Below are positions 34,930-47,403 of a stretch of 64,000 nt of DNA, piece after piece. The position numbers were made by a program, and so were the translations under genes. The stretch's first letter is position 1; every line of letters starts with the position of its first letter. The notes under the pieces are model-generated. The model did not search any database, had not been told where the DNA came from, and worked only from the letters and a program-made list of their open reading frames with translations. The DNA is from Seriola aureovittata (taxonomy: Eukaryota > Chordata > Actinopteri > Carangiformes > Carangidae): NCBI RefSeq assembly GCF_021018895.1, contig NC_079373.1, forward strand, positions 11,814,501-11,878,500, given 5' to 3'.

Positions 34930-36250
34930 TGTGTGGCTGGGTTGTTGTTTTTGTTTTTGTTTTTGCATTTTTTGGCTATGCACAAATATGGTTGGGACTC
35001 ACTGTGATTATGATTTATTTGTGAATCAGTGCCATTGATTTATATGCTATTCCATAAACACAATTTACATGTTTATTGTGAACAATGGTCCATAACAGCA
35101 TTAAGTTGATTCAGAGGCTTTGCAGAATATCTCCTCATCTTACATATGGATGGAATGCAGCACTTGGCCATGATTCATTAACTTCACCTCCAGGCTAAAA
35201 TGGCTTTCTGTTGGGCCTGCACCTCAAGCCCCTCGCCCTGTATTTACAAAGGACCTCTCCCTCTTTGACTCTTAAATATCTATTTTATGGGTGCATATTG
35301 ATATCATCAGTGATAGACATGAAGTAATTATGATTATTTATCATATATAGTGTGTCCTTTTCTTGTTTGGAAAGGAAAAGTTTGGAAACTAAAGCAAATT
35401 TCCTTTAACCCACAGCAGTGCAGCCACTGCACAGTTTCTCTTGAAAACACAGAGCTTCAAATCGATCAGACTTTCATCTGTACAACTTCCTCCACAAAGC
35501 TGGTGGAACTTGTCATTTTCTGAAATCTGGTAAATACACTCTGTCACTCACACCACCACCAAAACTAATGATTGTGAAATTAGTTTCAGAGCAATCAGGA
35601 GCTCCCCTGCTAAGACCCACTGTATCCATATGCATGAAATTGCTTGTGTTAATACATGCTATGAATCGTGGGTAATGCAGTGAATAATTCTGACTGCACG
35701 CAATAATGCTATCTTCTATTAGATTGGGGACTGTTGTGAAACTGGAGCCCTGTGGCAATATGCTTGTAAATGTCCATGTATGGATAATTAAGCATTACTC
35801 TTGAACATTAAAACTTGCTTATTTCAGAGAGCTGCAGGCAGTGGAGTGCTCTTATTGGACTCATCACTGTTTTTGGTGTTTCCCTATAATGTGTTCTCAT
35901 TAGTATTAGTATGCAAGCAATTGTAAAGTATTTCATCTCTCTTACTGTATCCTGAAAATGGCTTTTCATTAGTGTGAGCATATTAACAATTATAATCTTT
36001 GCAAAATGATTTTAAACATGCATTTCCCATCTGTACATCAAGATATACATATCTAAGTCATTTGAAATACCACTAAAATGATGAACTGAGAACTGAGATG
36101 TGACATTAAGGTTTGGATGAGAAGCAGCAACTTAGTCGATGTAATTGTTCCTTTGTCTTTACTTCCTGTGTCAAATGTGTTTTTTGGACTAAGAAGCAGA
36201 TGCATACTGGGGCCACAGATGTGGTGGGATAAAAGGGGATTAAGTCTGAA

Positions 36251-36270
36251 GGGGGGGGGGGGGGGGGGGG
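36251..36270. repeat. G20 homopolymer
   Basis: Twenty consecutive G on the plus strand, long for a vertebrate genome and prone to assembly length error. Confidence 0.9.
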
Positions 36271-38404
36271 ATTAGGACCAAACTGCCTTAATTATGTGTC
36301 AAATAAAATAGTGTCTGTAAAAAACTCCCACAACCAAATCACCTCTGCTCCTTTAATTCAGTGGTTGAAGTAAAGAATGTCTGCGACACTGAGAAGCTTC
36401 CAGTAAAAAATTTTTTCAGAGGACAAACAACACTTAGGTCCATTGACCTTAACCAGGTTCATTAAATGATTTTCATCCTTCCTCTGTTTGGGTAAACAAT
36501 TAAGTTTCAAGAAGCTGTGTAGACAAGTCAAGTTATCACGCAAATTTTATAAGAAAGTGTAAACTACTGACTTCCAGTTATTTTTTGTGCATGTGCGGTA
36601 ATAATACAATAATATAATAATATCACAATACAACTACAGGCAGATGTTCACAGTGATATACTGCAGTGTCAATAAGAGTCTGCTATTGATTTTATGCTGT
36701 ACAGAAATGAATGGAAATGATGGATCCCTGTGAAAAAAAAAATACATTCAAACATCTAAAATGCAGCAAGTTTTATAGAATGGATGGATGTGATGTAAAG
36801 TACATGTGACTTGCAATAAATGGGCTAAAACATGCAAAATCACTGCTATGTCCTTTGATATAATGAATGTATTTTTGATTTTAGGATATTACCAATCCCA
36901 TTGGTTTCCTAGCACCAAGTATCCCCATTTCAAACCACCTAACTGTTATAGGGTAATCTTGATTTTCATAGTTTTTCTCCCTTTCGTTTGCTATATTTTA
37001 TGTGTAGATGAAGCAGCTGAATGAGCCTGAAACATCTATAATGTCTATGGGTTTTCTTCCAGGTACTACCTATCACTCATTAAAACTACAACCCTATTAT
37101 CCTTGTAATGGGAATAGAGTTTAATGTGGCTTAGGAGATGATTTAATGTGGCTTCAGGAAAAGAAAGCAATCAGGCTTGTTGTAGTCCTCAGCAATCGCC
37201 TACATTTATCTATTATGCATTGGCACATATAGCCTCTGGTCAACCCATACGTTCGCTGATCTTAAGCAGCAGATTAGCCACGGAGCGATACAAAATAGAT
37301 CTCAAATTATTTGTTTTAGTGCCGGTAGCCTTCAGGAAAGTGAGATATTGTTAAACTAAGTTAGATACAGTCTAGTTGTTGGTACAGGGACCCAGTATTG
37401 AGAGGGGTCGAAAAGAAAGGAACAATAAAGTGCCAAAGCACAAGCTCAGTGATACTTTTCTTTGATGCAAGCCTCTTCAAAGTGTATTACCATTCTATCA
37501 AATTAAATAACCTAAATTTTCACAACAAATAAATGGGTATTAAAGTGTTACTTAAAGGAATAACTTGATAAGATTTAAGCTAAAACAGAAGTGATTGTGA
37601 AAGAGCAGCAGCAGTGGAGAGACATGTGCTCCAGGATTACTTTGCTTCATTAAATACACAACATAGCTGTGATGCCTGTGCTCTTTCAAATCCATATGTA
37701 AACCATTTCCTCCCTCCTCTTCTCCCTCTCTTAAAACCTCCGGCTCATTAGTGTTGCCTTTATGACATGGCTTTACCTGAATGCCGTGGATTTTTCCATT
37801 CCCTTTCTGACTCTTTCTCAGGCAGATCAGTCTCTGCTCGGTAGCTGAAACAGAGACAGGGAAGACATCTCCCTGTTTGCAGCATTTTTCTGCAGTGATT
37901 GCTTCTTAATAATTAGAAAGACTTTGTTTTAATCTTTGCAATGTAGTTACAGTAACTGGTGAATTTACACCACATTGACTGGAAGTGATGGAGACTAATC
38001 TGTTTAAGGCAGTCGCCCATAGACCTTTGATGGTTGTTGAATATGGTCCTCACTGGCTGCACAGTGTCATGCAATGCCAAAAATGCAAATTCAGTCATTC
38101 TGATACATGTTTAATGTGCTTTGCCTTGACAGCAGATTTTCAGAAAGATTGTGCATACAATGTAGTGACAAACAGCTTCCAGGCTCTTCTGCTACAGCAG
38201 AACTAAAGAATCAGCTCTCACTTTTTCAGTGAAGGAAAGTCCATTTGAGTGCAATTTGGAGTTACTAGTACTTTGTTCCATTTTCTTCTACTTTTTCTAC
38301 TTCTTAACAACATTTCACATGAAAATATTGAACCTTGTATTCCACAACTTTTATCTGACAGTTACACTTTACAGTTTAACCTTTTAAATTAACAACACAC
38401 TGTT

Positions 38405-38905
38405 AAAGACGGAATCAGTGGCTCCCGACATTTTAGGCTTGTCGCCTCTTACAAAACGAAGTGTCATTTTAAACCTTGCACTTGGTTTCATTTCAATGAC
38501 CGAGGCCTAAAGAGGTGAAATTACACATTATTTTAGGGAAAAAAAGGATATATTAAAGAAAACCCCACAAAATAAACCAACCAAACAAAACAACGAAAAA
38601 TTTGTACATCATAAATTTGTTTTTCTGTCTTTCCTAAACCATTAATCTTCTCACAACCCCCAAGAATGGATGGAGCATGACCCTTACATTGTGAGCCATT
38701 GGACTAAACTATCTAAAAACACATAAAGTAGTTAAAAATTGGCTCCACCTCCACCTAGGTACTGATCAAGCTACTTACATATTGATGCATTAGTTTTAAC
38801 ATATTGCAGAAAAAAATACTTTTACTTTAAGCACGTTTTGCTGACAATACTTCTGTATTTGTGGGATTTTGAATGACGGACTTTTACTTGAAGTGGGGTT
38901 TTTTT
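38405..38905. repeat. AAGTA-rich teleost repeat, copy 1
   Basis: Shares ordered phrases with the copy at 52443-52870: a GGACT...CTA block, then TTACATATTGATGCATTAG (versus GAATTGATGCATCAGTATT), then ATACTTTTACTTT and CATTTTGCTG-like text. Ends of other copies show CAGTGGTGGAAG / CTTTCCACCAC termini. Probably a non-autonomous DNA transposon. Confidence 0.6.
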
Positions 38906-41454
38906 ACATAGTTGTTCTGGTACTTCGTCCACCAGTGCACATTTTAGACACAGAGTGCACATTGCTTCAGCGCATGTTCGTATGCTTTGAGTGTTTTGTT
39001 TTGAAAATGGTTTATTCTCAAAGTGCAAACTAAAACATTACTGCATGTCTGTGCCTCTCACGACAATACAGCCCACAAGGTGGCAGTGTTTGAGTGCTGT
39101 ACGAAAAAGTGAATTGAAAGTGTACATAAATTCCTTAAGTGGCTGCCTTTACCATTGTCATATATCAATGTTGTTATGACGAGATATTTTCAATCAGCAA
39201 AGAGCTCGAATCTGTGAGGGCAGTCTGAGATTAAATTGCATCTTTATAAATTATTTACTAGTGTGTGATCATCTGTGATTGTGGATGACGTACCAAAATC
39301 CCAACATTTCATGTCTCTGATGGTATAATTTGAAGTTAAACATATACAGGATTAGTCAGACAGAGACAGAGACAGAGGGTAGGAGAAGCACAGGCTAAAA
39401 GCTGAGGCGGCAATGACTGAAGGCTACGCCAGGAGGGGAGTGAATGATCCAGTTTTCCAACTGGCTCCTGTATTTTACAGAGAGTGGTTTAGAGTGAGAA
39501 GTTTTTTCCTGTTTATCCATTCAGTGGAAAATAATATCCTGTAAAAAGCCAATAAGTTTCTGTCTTTGAACTCACTGAGAGTTTTTCTTCCCCACTGGCT
39601 CGGGCTCTTTGGGAGAAATGAGGGTGAGCCGCTTGACGAAGGACTTCCCATCAGCCGCCTCCAACCCTCCACACATGTTTCTGATAGACCTCCACAAGCC
39701 CCAGTAATCCGAGGGCAGCTCATTCAGAGAGAGAGGGAGTGATAAAAAACAGGAGTGGGTGAGAAGGAAAGGAAGGAGATGTAGGAGGGAAGGATGGACT
39801 AGAGAGCAGAGTGGGAGCAGACCAAAGGGGAGGGAGGATAAAAGGAAACATTTTAGAGCATGTAGCTGTTATTTGCTTCTCTGGAGACTGCACTGTAGAC
39901 TTCTCAATTTAAAATGGCAGTTTGTTTGTTCCTCTTGGCCAAATCCTCTGTGTGTAGTTCATACAGTATATACAGTATTTTACTGGAGAACAGACATGAT
40001 CAGTCTCCTGTATTGTTTCATAAAGTCGCCTCAGCTCTTTTGACACTGACAAACTGAGAGAAAATTAAGGACTGGAGGCCCTACAAGTACAAGAGGTAAA
40101 AAACATCACCAAATCCATACATTCATTTTTGCTTCTTCTTGTAATTAATTAGACACATCCTCATTTTTTTCCCAAATAAAATAAAACATCCCCCTTCCTA
40201 TAAGAGTGAGACCCCTGACCTCACAGATATCTTGGGTAAAGTGCACTTCAGTGCTTTTTGCCACTTCCTTTAATTAAAGTTACGAAATAAAACGTCACTC
40301 TGTTTATGTAAGTGTGCATCTTAGTTTGTATACTGTTAATGGTTCATAATTGTTCAACCTGCCTATCAGAGAACTCACATTTGCAGGACAGCGGCCTCTT
40401 ACAGCGAACACCACACACACACTGTGCAGGCCTTAAACACAATGTAATCCGTCATGCTTAATTTCCTCTCGTCTTTCATAAATCACCCTGCAACCTGTGT
40501 GGACAGACAAGCGCGCGTAAACTCCTGTTGTGGTGCGTGTCGCTATTTTAACAGGTGAGAGTGAATGTGAGTGAGTATCATAGGGGTGGTAATGGAGGAG
40601 TGTGGGGTGGGGGATCCCATTCTGAGATGCTAGCTGGGGTGGGGGCGGTGGAACTGTGAAATTAAAAACAGCCGCAGCAGGCTACAAAGAAGCCTCAGCT
40701 GGAATAACTCACTCACAAAAGTTACTCTGCTTTCCTGAGTGCAGGCTGATTGGCGCATCCCCAAACACAGGAGACCAGATCCATCCAGCAGCCGTCCTCT
40801 CCTCTCTGTCTATACCTTCAGACACCAAGGAGAGAATATGTGAGTAGGTGAGTCAGTCATTACAAACTACAAAATATCCTACAACATCTAAAATATATCC
40901 ATTAGACAGAATAGTGCAGCCATCAAAGCACTGGAGTCCTAGTCTAAATATTTCATTCAGTGTAAACATCATAATATGAAAGTGGAGTTGGGACCGCTGT
41001 ATGGCAATATTTTATGTGGTTTTTCTATGTTATTTTGCATTTATGTGATAGAGAACCTTCATTTGTGCTGAGTTTGCTAGAACTCACACTACTTTATCAA
41101 TAAACAGTTTCTTAATTGATTTTGGACAAAATTTACTACATCATGGTATATATCAATATTGCAATATAACATGATGCATACCATGAGAGAGGCTGTCTAG
41201 TCCTACAGTATGTTAATGTAGATGAAGTCTGCATGTCTTTCCCTAAATACTTTGGATCAATTGAGAAAAACTGGCCAAAAGTGGATCTACAGAAACTAGT
41301 GTTTATGCTTTTTGGCCGACCTCTCTCAGTGTTTTTACATATTGTTCTTGCACAACTGGAAAAAAAGAAAAGCTAATGCAATACAATGAGCCAATTTTCT
41401 AAATAATGGGTTTGAAAGAAATTGATAAAAGTGTTTGTGGTGTTGTACTGGATC
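38906..41454. other. Intergenic DNA with one coding-like segment
   Basis: Mostly unremarkable spacer. The exception is a GC3-rich open segment on the minus strand near 39572-39727, listed separately. No repeat family is recognised in 39750-41450. Confidence 0.45.
39572..39727 (-). other. Unrecognised coding-like segment, possible exon
   Basis: The minus-strand frame reads LNELPSDYWGLWRSIRNMCG... and runs about 50 residues to a TGA at 39572-39574. Third positions are mostly G or C, unlike the AT-rich surroundings. A pyrimidine tract (CTCCCTCTCTCTCT) precedes a possible acceptor at 39719, and a possible donor (CA/GTGAGT) sits at the stop codon. It is on the same strand as smad3 and 8.6 kb upstream of its ATG. 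I do not recognise the protein; it could be a real exon, a decayed gene fragment or chance. Confidence 0.3.
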
Positions 41455-41800
41455 GCATCAGTGGTGGAAGTATAGGTATAGATCTTAAGTATAGGTATCA
41501 ACAAATGTGAAAATCTCTAACAAGTAAAAGTCCTGCATTCAAAATCTTTCTTAAGTAAAGGTACAAGATATGTACTCATATTAAAAGTAAATGTACTTAT
41601 TATTATCACTCATGCAATGCTGTATGAGCAGCAGTCAGCTGGTTAGCTAAATCTATGACAGCCCATAATAGTTTATAGGCTGTTTGTGTTTTGTATAAAA
41701 AAATCTGAAACTGCAAAATAACTGGTAAATATAGTGGAGTAAAAAGTACAATGCCTCACACTGAAATGTTGTGATCCAGTGTTAACAGTGTATGTGTAAT
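41455..41800. repeat. AAGTA-rich teleost repeat, copy 2
   Basis: Starts at a CAGTGGTGGAAGTATAGG terminus (41459) and continues with AAGTAAAAGTCCTGCATTC, TTAAAAGTAAATGTACTT and GTGGAGTAAAAAGTACAATG. The 45.1-45.3 kb copy shares GTCCTGCAATCAAAAC, and the 47.4 kb end is the matching opposite terminus. Confidence 0.65.
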
Positions 41801-43689
41801 AATGTACAGTGATGCTCTAATTAAAATGCTATGGTGTGCAAAGTATGAGGATGTTGGCACAGTAAGCAGGTCAAATGGCCAATCAATGGTCAATCTCCCC
41901 TGAGCTCGAGGAGGAGAGTGAAGTCATCGACTGCAGGACAGAGTGACACTGCAAACACAGACATAGACAACACAAACAAGGGACTGACACTGTTGCCTGA
42001 GATAGGAAATAAAGTAAGTTATCTTGAGTGTGTTCACATGTGCACGTGTGTACGAGGATGGAAGCGTACGTGTGCACATGGCTGTGTTTAGGGCCTAGAA
42101 GCTTGTTTAGCTGACCTCAGTGAAAGCAAACCTCATGACAGAAGGTCTGGCATTGTCTGTGTGCCCGGGCTGCTCTGGAGCCAGACGGTCTGCCGGCCGC
42201 CAGCTTTGCTTGCTTATAACGGCTGAGAACATCCGATCCCCTTGGGGAGGACAGGAGGGGAGGGGGAAGGGGAAGGAGGGGGTGGGAGGGGTGGGGGTGG
42301 GGGGGTCTGCTGCACCACTCGCCACTTTCCTCTCTGTTTTTATCTCTGCTCTTTAGACAAGGAACAAGCATTAGCCAGGTCATCAACTAATTTGTTTATT
42401 GTGTATGTGCGTGTGTGCGTGTGTGCGTGTGTGTGTGTCAGAGAAAAGGAAACAACAAGGGGGTAGATTGGGGGGGGGGGGGGTACAAGGGACTTAAAAT
42501 ACAAATGGAAAATTCAGTCCATGAGAACACAGAACACACACAGGGAAGAAAAACGGAAGCGATTTTTCTTAGATTCGATCTGGCCGATGGTTGAAAAACA
42601 TTCTCCAAATCACCAAACATCTCAGTGTCAAAGTATTTCATTGATGAGTATGTCCCCTTTTATCCTTCTATCCAGTTCACTTCCACTAATTCATCTATCA
42701 CGCAGAGAGAAGGCTGGAGCTTTGTGCTCTGACAGAAACAAATGGTCTCTAATCACCACCAGACGCCAATGTTCAACCATGACAGAACACTTCCACTCCC
42801 TCCCAAAGCTGTGTGTTTGCTGTGTCCGTCCAACAAACCCTTCATGGACTCCACACGTGGCCCTTGAGGAGTGTTTGCCATTCTTGAAAAGCCCATGAAA
42901 GAAATATGGAACTTTTTTTTTTTGTGTTTATAAATTGCATAACTGCTGGGTGGAGTATTTTCCCCCCTCAAGTGTCTCAAAATAGTAAGGTTTCATTCCC
43001 TGTGCGTAGTGTAAGGTGGAAAGCAAACAAGCTGGTGGGAAGGTAGATGAGTGTTACCTCTGCTGCCTCAGGTCTCTGTTCACAAGTCAGTGTGGGAACA
43101 GACAGCCATCTCCATGACTGAATGGAAAAAGGGATAACCGAGGCAAGACGAGGACAAACTCTCCCAGAGCACAGACTCATGTGCTGGAAGCTGGAAAAGG
43201 GAAAACCTGAAAATAGCGTAAGAGGAGATACATAGAACAAGAAGGCGTTTGGCTCAGGGTGATAGTCACAATATTACAGATATACACCCACAATCAGTGT
43301 TGAAGCTGGGGGCACATTACAACAAGTCAGAAAACGAAGAACAGCTGCAAAGGAATGAGAAAATTAGAGATCGATTGCTTTTTGCTGACAAAGGAACCAA
43401 AGGAAAGTACATTGAGCATGGATGAGTCTGATTAACCACAGCAGTTTAGTGCAAAGTGCATGCAAGTACAGGCAGTGGCCACTTGGCTTAACTGAGTATC
43501 AAGTATATTTAAAGCTGCACTTACCTGTATCTCAAAATAAAGTCACTCATAGTGAGAAACCAACAGGGAACCTCCGCAGTTCTCCTCAGCTCTACAAAGC
43601 TTCTCCTTTTGGTTTTCTGGTTGGTAACTTTACTTTTTTGGTTCACTCGTAACTCTCACAAAGCAGGCAGCTGTTTTCATCGAAAAACA
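41801..43689. other. Intergenic DNA with G-rich tracts
   Basis: Holds the G-rich block 42243-42306 and a G14 run at 42470-42483. A non-repetitive GC-rich patch at 42110-42240 is present. No gene is recognised; short open frames across the purine-rich block are composition artefacts. Confidence 0.45.
42243..42306 (+). repeat. G-rich tract with strong G-quadruplex potential
   Basis: Within 64 bp there are at least eight runs of three or more G on the plus strand (GGGG, GGGG, GGGGG, GGGG, GGGGG, GGG, GGGG, GGGGG, GGGGGGG) with 1-4 nt spacers, satisfying the G3+N1-7 quadruplex rule several times over. Confidence 0.8.
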
Positions 43690-43884
43690 GCTCCAATAAA
43701 CCCACTGGGTGTTACATGCTCAGCACCAAACAGGAGATGGTTAAAGTTGATATAACTGGTGAATATAGTGGCGCTAAAGAACCAGATATTTCCCTCAGGG
43801 GTTGGTAGAGATCAAAACCAGAGCTAAAAGGAGAGCGAATGTTGGACTTACATTCACCACAGAGACAGAGACAGAGACAGAGAC
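43690..43884. repeat. Dispersed teleost repeat fragment and (AGAGAC) tract
   Basis: The phrases CAGCACCAAACAGGAGATGG, CCAGATATTTCCCTCAGGGG and GTTGGACTTACATTCACC match a common teleost interspersed repeat from memory. It is followed by four AGAGAC units at 43861-43884. Confidence 0.55.
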
Positions 43885-45119
43885 ATGACTCAAACGAACA
43901 CTTATCAGCTTAATATGGTAATAATATTTTTACGGCTTGTAGAAATTGTGGGGTAAATGATCATGGTCATGGTATGATGACAATTCTGTACACCACAGCT
44001 GACTATCTAATCTGATCATTGTATTTTACTGAAGCAAACAACCATGTTCAACATGAAGACACAAAAAAGCCATTGAAAATGCCATAAGATATTGGATTTA
44101 CCAAATGAATTTGTTTCAGTTTGACATTATTAATGGACTGTTACTCATTTCAAAATTAAAGCAGCTAATTTTTCCAATTTATCCCTCAACTGTATATTTT
44201 TACACTGCATCGCTCTCTTTCACTAACCAATGATTTCTTTTTCTTAATGTTTTCATTCTGTAAATCCTTAATAGCCTACAGTTTATCTTGCATGCTGTGA
44301 ACAGTGAGCCGTCATCTGCTGCCCAGATCCCTCAGTGTGTGTCCGGTAGCTGGCTCCTCACTACACTTACAACACAGGACAAGGCCCAAACAACCCTGCA
44401 CATCTGGGGCCTCAGCTGGCCACCAGCCACAAGCACTCCCTTCTCCCTCTCCCTGGTGTACATTACAGCTCACTGTAAACATACATTTTCATACCTACAG
44501 CCTGAACCACAACTCATAGGGACGCTCTTTGTGGACATAGGTCAAATAAAGTTTACACATAGCATGGGAAGAACATCTTGCCTCCGTGCAAACCCTGGTT
44601 TTTTTTTTTGAAGATGTTTCATGAAAGAATAGCACTAATATCCAACACATCTCGATTGTCACAGGTACCATGTCGCTGACATCGACAGATATTTCACAGA
44701 GATTGAACTCAGTGCATTCTGGCGTGGTGACATGGCAGTGGTGATGTTTGGCAGGTCAATTATCAGGTAGAGTGTAATTTAAAAGAATGCACAAATGCAA
44801 CATGAATTTCTAATCCTCAAGATCAAATGATCACCCCTCAGCCGTGACTTCCTCCTTGACCTTTACAACTGTGGGAACAAACTTATTATCAGCCCTCAAA
44901 TCAGCATGGCAATCTTCGAAGACCAGCACATCAAAGCTGCTACGAGGATGTTCACAAACATAAGCATAGAAATACTGTGGAATGTCACAAGAGCTGAGGC
45001 CATTTCACTTTTCCCATCGTAAGAGCAAATCTTTAGAAGATGTCGTCAAGATAATTCATAACATTTATGAGTGGAGTGGCTTCGCCATTTTAACTTTTCT
45101 GACTTTTCTGACTTTATGC
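43885..45119. other. Intergenic DNA, nothing recognised
   Basis: AT-rich to mixed sequence without a credible open frame, RNA gene or known repeat by eye. Confidence 0.4.
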
Positions 45120-46349
45120 CTTAAATTCATATTCTTCACTAAAGTAAAAGTGTAATCATGTAAAAATACTGATACAAGTCACAGTCCTGCAATCAAAACT
45201 CTACTTGAGTAAACTACAAGTATCTCCAGCAAAATGTACTTAAGGTGTCAAAAGTAAAATACTCATCATATTGAATGGCCAGACATTCAAAATCCCCAGA
45301 CAACGTGTCCTTCTGACCTTGGGTATCCTCGGACTTTCCCTCCATGGGTTGACATTTGTGGCTTTGACTGAAATATCACAGCAGCTACTGGAGGGATTGC
45401 AAGGAAATTTGGTGCAGACATTCATGTTCCCCTGAGGATGAACTGTAATCACTTTGTTGATTCTCTGAATTCACATTTGGTCCAATCTGCCATCATCCGT
45501 GCAGGAAGTAAAGTAACCAACAGACACACGAGGTAAGTAATTTCAAAATAAAACATGAAATAACAAAAAAGTCCAGATGGGAAGAGGGCAGATCATGACA
45601 ATTACAATCCCCACAGTTATTATAATTTCCTTTTCACACCATGACAGGACAAGATTGTAATGAACTAGCTTGGAAAACGTATTGTAAATGCAAGCCTCCA
45701 TTTGAGAAGAGGATCTGTGTGCAAGTAAGTTTGTCTTTGGTCATAAAATCCAAAGAAATCCACAGGAAATGAGGCTGTGGCAAACCAAAAAGGCTGTTCC
45801 GGTTTTTACTACATAAACAGTAGGCTTAAACTACTTCCCTTCACCAGCTGTAGGCTGCGTGCACACTGATGTGGGCACTCGTGCACCTTTTTGAACTTGT
45901 AAGCATCTATTTATTAGGACCATGTGCTCATTTGGTTTGAAAGTGCCAATATCTAAGTGTAATTTATGGGCTGTGAGACATTAACAATAAGGTGATCAGC
46001 CACTGTTGTTACAGTGCCATGTAGCTGTTTCCAGGTTATGATGCTTCAAGGTTGTGGAGGTTAGGTTTGAGAAGTGGAGAGGTGGTGCAATGAAGTCAGA
46101 GGCTAAATGCTATTTCCTGCATTTAAAAACATTTATAGGTCATTGCTGAAAGGCAGAACACGGGGCCAAACAAGTCAGCAAATCACTTGTTTCCTCTCAA
46201 AATGCTGAACTGTCGTGAGCAAGCAATAATAAATGAAAACAAGTCAGATGAAGGCATCAGCCCTTTGATCAACTCTGAGTAAGAGGACACTATTCTACAC
46301 TAAATAAGTTTTTAATGAGTAAAACAAGTTGAACTTTTAAAAAAGAAGG

Positions 46350-46658
46350 TTTTTTTTTTTTTTTTACTCTGCAGCAGTGACCAGACCAGATGCATCCAGT
46401 CAGAAAGCTTTCAATTGTATGTCCTGAGGATGCAGGGGTCAGTTGCCAGAGGTATAGAAGAGGTGTTGTTGTGCCTTTAACCATTTTATCCGAGATGACA
46501 GTCCATGTCAGGTTCTCTGTGAGGTGTACACCGAGGAACTTGAAGCTGTTCACAGTCTCCACGGTCTGGTTGATGGTGATAGGGGTGTGACCTCCTCTCT
46601 GCTTCCTAAACTGCACAGTAGCTTGCGACATGGCCGCCATGCACATACATTTTAACAT
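46350..46658 (-). mobile_element. LINE reverse-transcriptase fragment ending in an A-run
   Basis: The minus-strand frame reads FRKQRGGHTPITI...ETVNSFKFLGVHLTENLTWT and TIESFLTGC, the conserved thumb/C-terminal RT region of a non-LTR retrotransposon of the L2/CR1/Rex kind. It is immediately followed (minus strand) by a run of 16 A at 46365-46350. Only about 90 codons survive, with no start and an altered middle, so it is a dead fragment. The A-run directly after coding sequence suggests retroposition of an internally terminated transcript or a later rearrangement. Confidence 0.65.
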
Positions 46659-47000
46659 TTACATTGAGTCATTTGGCAGACACTTTTATCCAAATCCACT
46701 AAAGCTTCAGTGCAGTAGGAGGCGGTGTAAGTACTAAGTACTACATCTATTTACTACATCTATCTAAGTGCCAAGAGATAAGGTAAAGAAGTGCACAGTA
46801 AGTGCTAGTTAGGGTGTTAGAGGTGTTAGGAGAGCAGGTGCTCTCGGAAGAGATGAGTCTTCAAGGGAGAGGGACTCCCTGCTCTGATAGCATTCAGTAG
46901 CTTGTTCCACCATCAGGGAACCGCAGACGAGAGCAGTCTGGACTGCGATTGCCTTGTGTGCAGGGATGGCAATGCGAGACAACGCCATGTTGATACATTT
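46651..47000 (+). repeat. Dispersed teleost repeat
   Basis: Begins with the very common fish repeat text TTGAGTCATTTGGCAGACAC and TTTTATCCAAATCCACT, and continues with GTTAGGAGAGCAGGTGCTCT, TTCCACCATCAGGGAACCGC and GTCTGGACTGCGATTGCCTT. The family was recognised from memory; no autonomous coding capacity is present. Confidence 0.6.
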
Positions 47001-47403
47001 CATGTTGTGCACAGATCATTTATTTTTCAAGAATGCAGATTCTGTCCTGTTATCTGTTTTCTGCTTTCTGTAGTTTTGTACATTATCAACTACAAGTTTA
47101 TCGTTCTTTTTACTACACACATTTAAATCTCAGCATAGCTTTGCACAACTCTGACCTGAGTAGGTCCAAGAAGCCATGAATGAAAACAGACGTGTGGGTA
47201 TGCAGGGTCTTTAATCCATAATAATGCATCATATTTGATAGGTTGATCATATGTTTTGTATGTTAAATCTGAAATGTAGAGGAGCAGAAGTATGAAGTAG
47301 CATAAATTGGAAATACTCAGGTTAGTACGTACTAAGTACCTCAAAATTGTACTTAAGTGCAGTATTTGAGTGAAGGTACTTAGTTACTTTCCACCACCGC
47401 TGG

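Larger units (their letters stand above)
34241..38404. other. Intergenic DNA with simple repeats
   Basis: AT-rich spacer holding a (TG)25 tract at 34878-34927 and an unbroken G20 run at 36251-36270. No gene or known mobile element is recognised. The block 37600-37900 is non-repetitive and could be a conserved element, but nothing in the sequence proves it. Confidence 0.5.
45120..47403. repeat. Nested repeat mosaic
   Basis: The left part of an AAGTA-rich repeat (45137-45283) and its right end (47265-47403, ending CTTTCCACCACCGC) are separated by other repeats. These are a teleost repeat at about 45290-45500 (GGTTGACATTTGTGGCTTTG, GGTGCAGACATTCATGTTCC), a LINE fragment at 46350-46658, and another dispersed repeat at 46651-47000. 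The interpretation is one older element split by later insertions. Confidence 0.5.
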
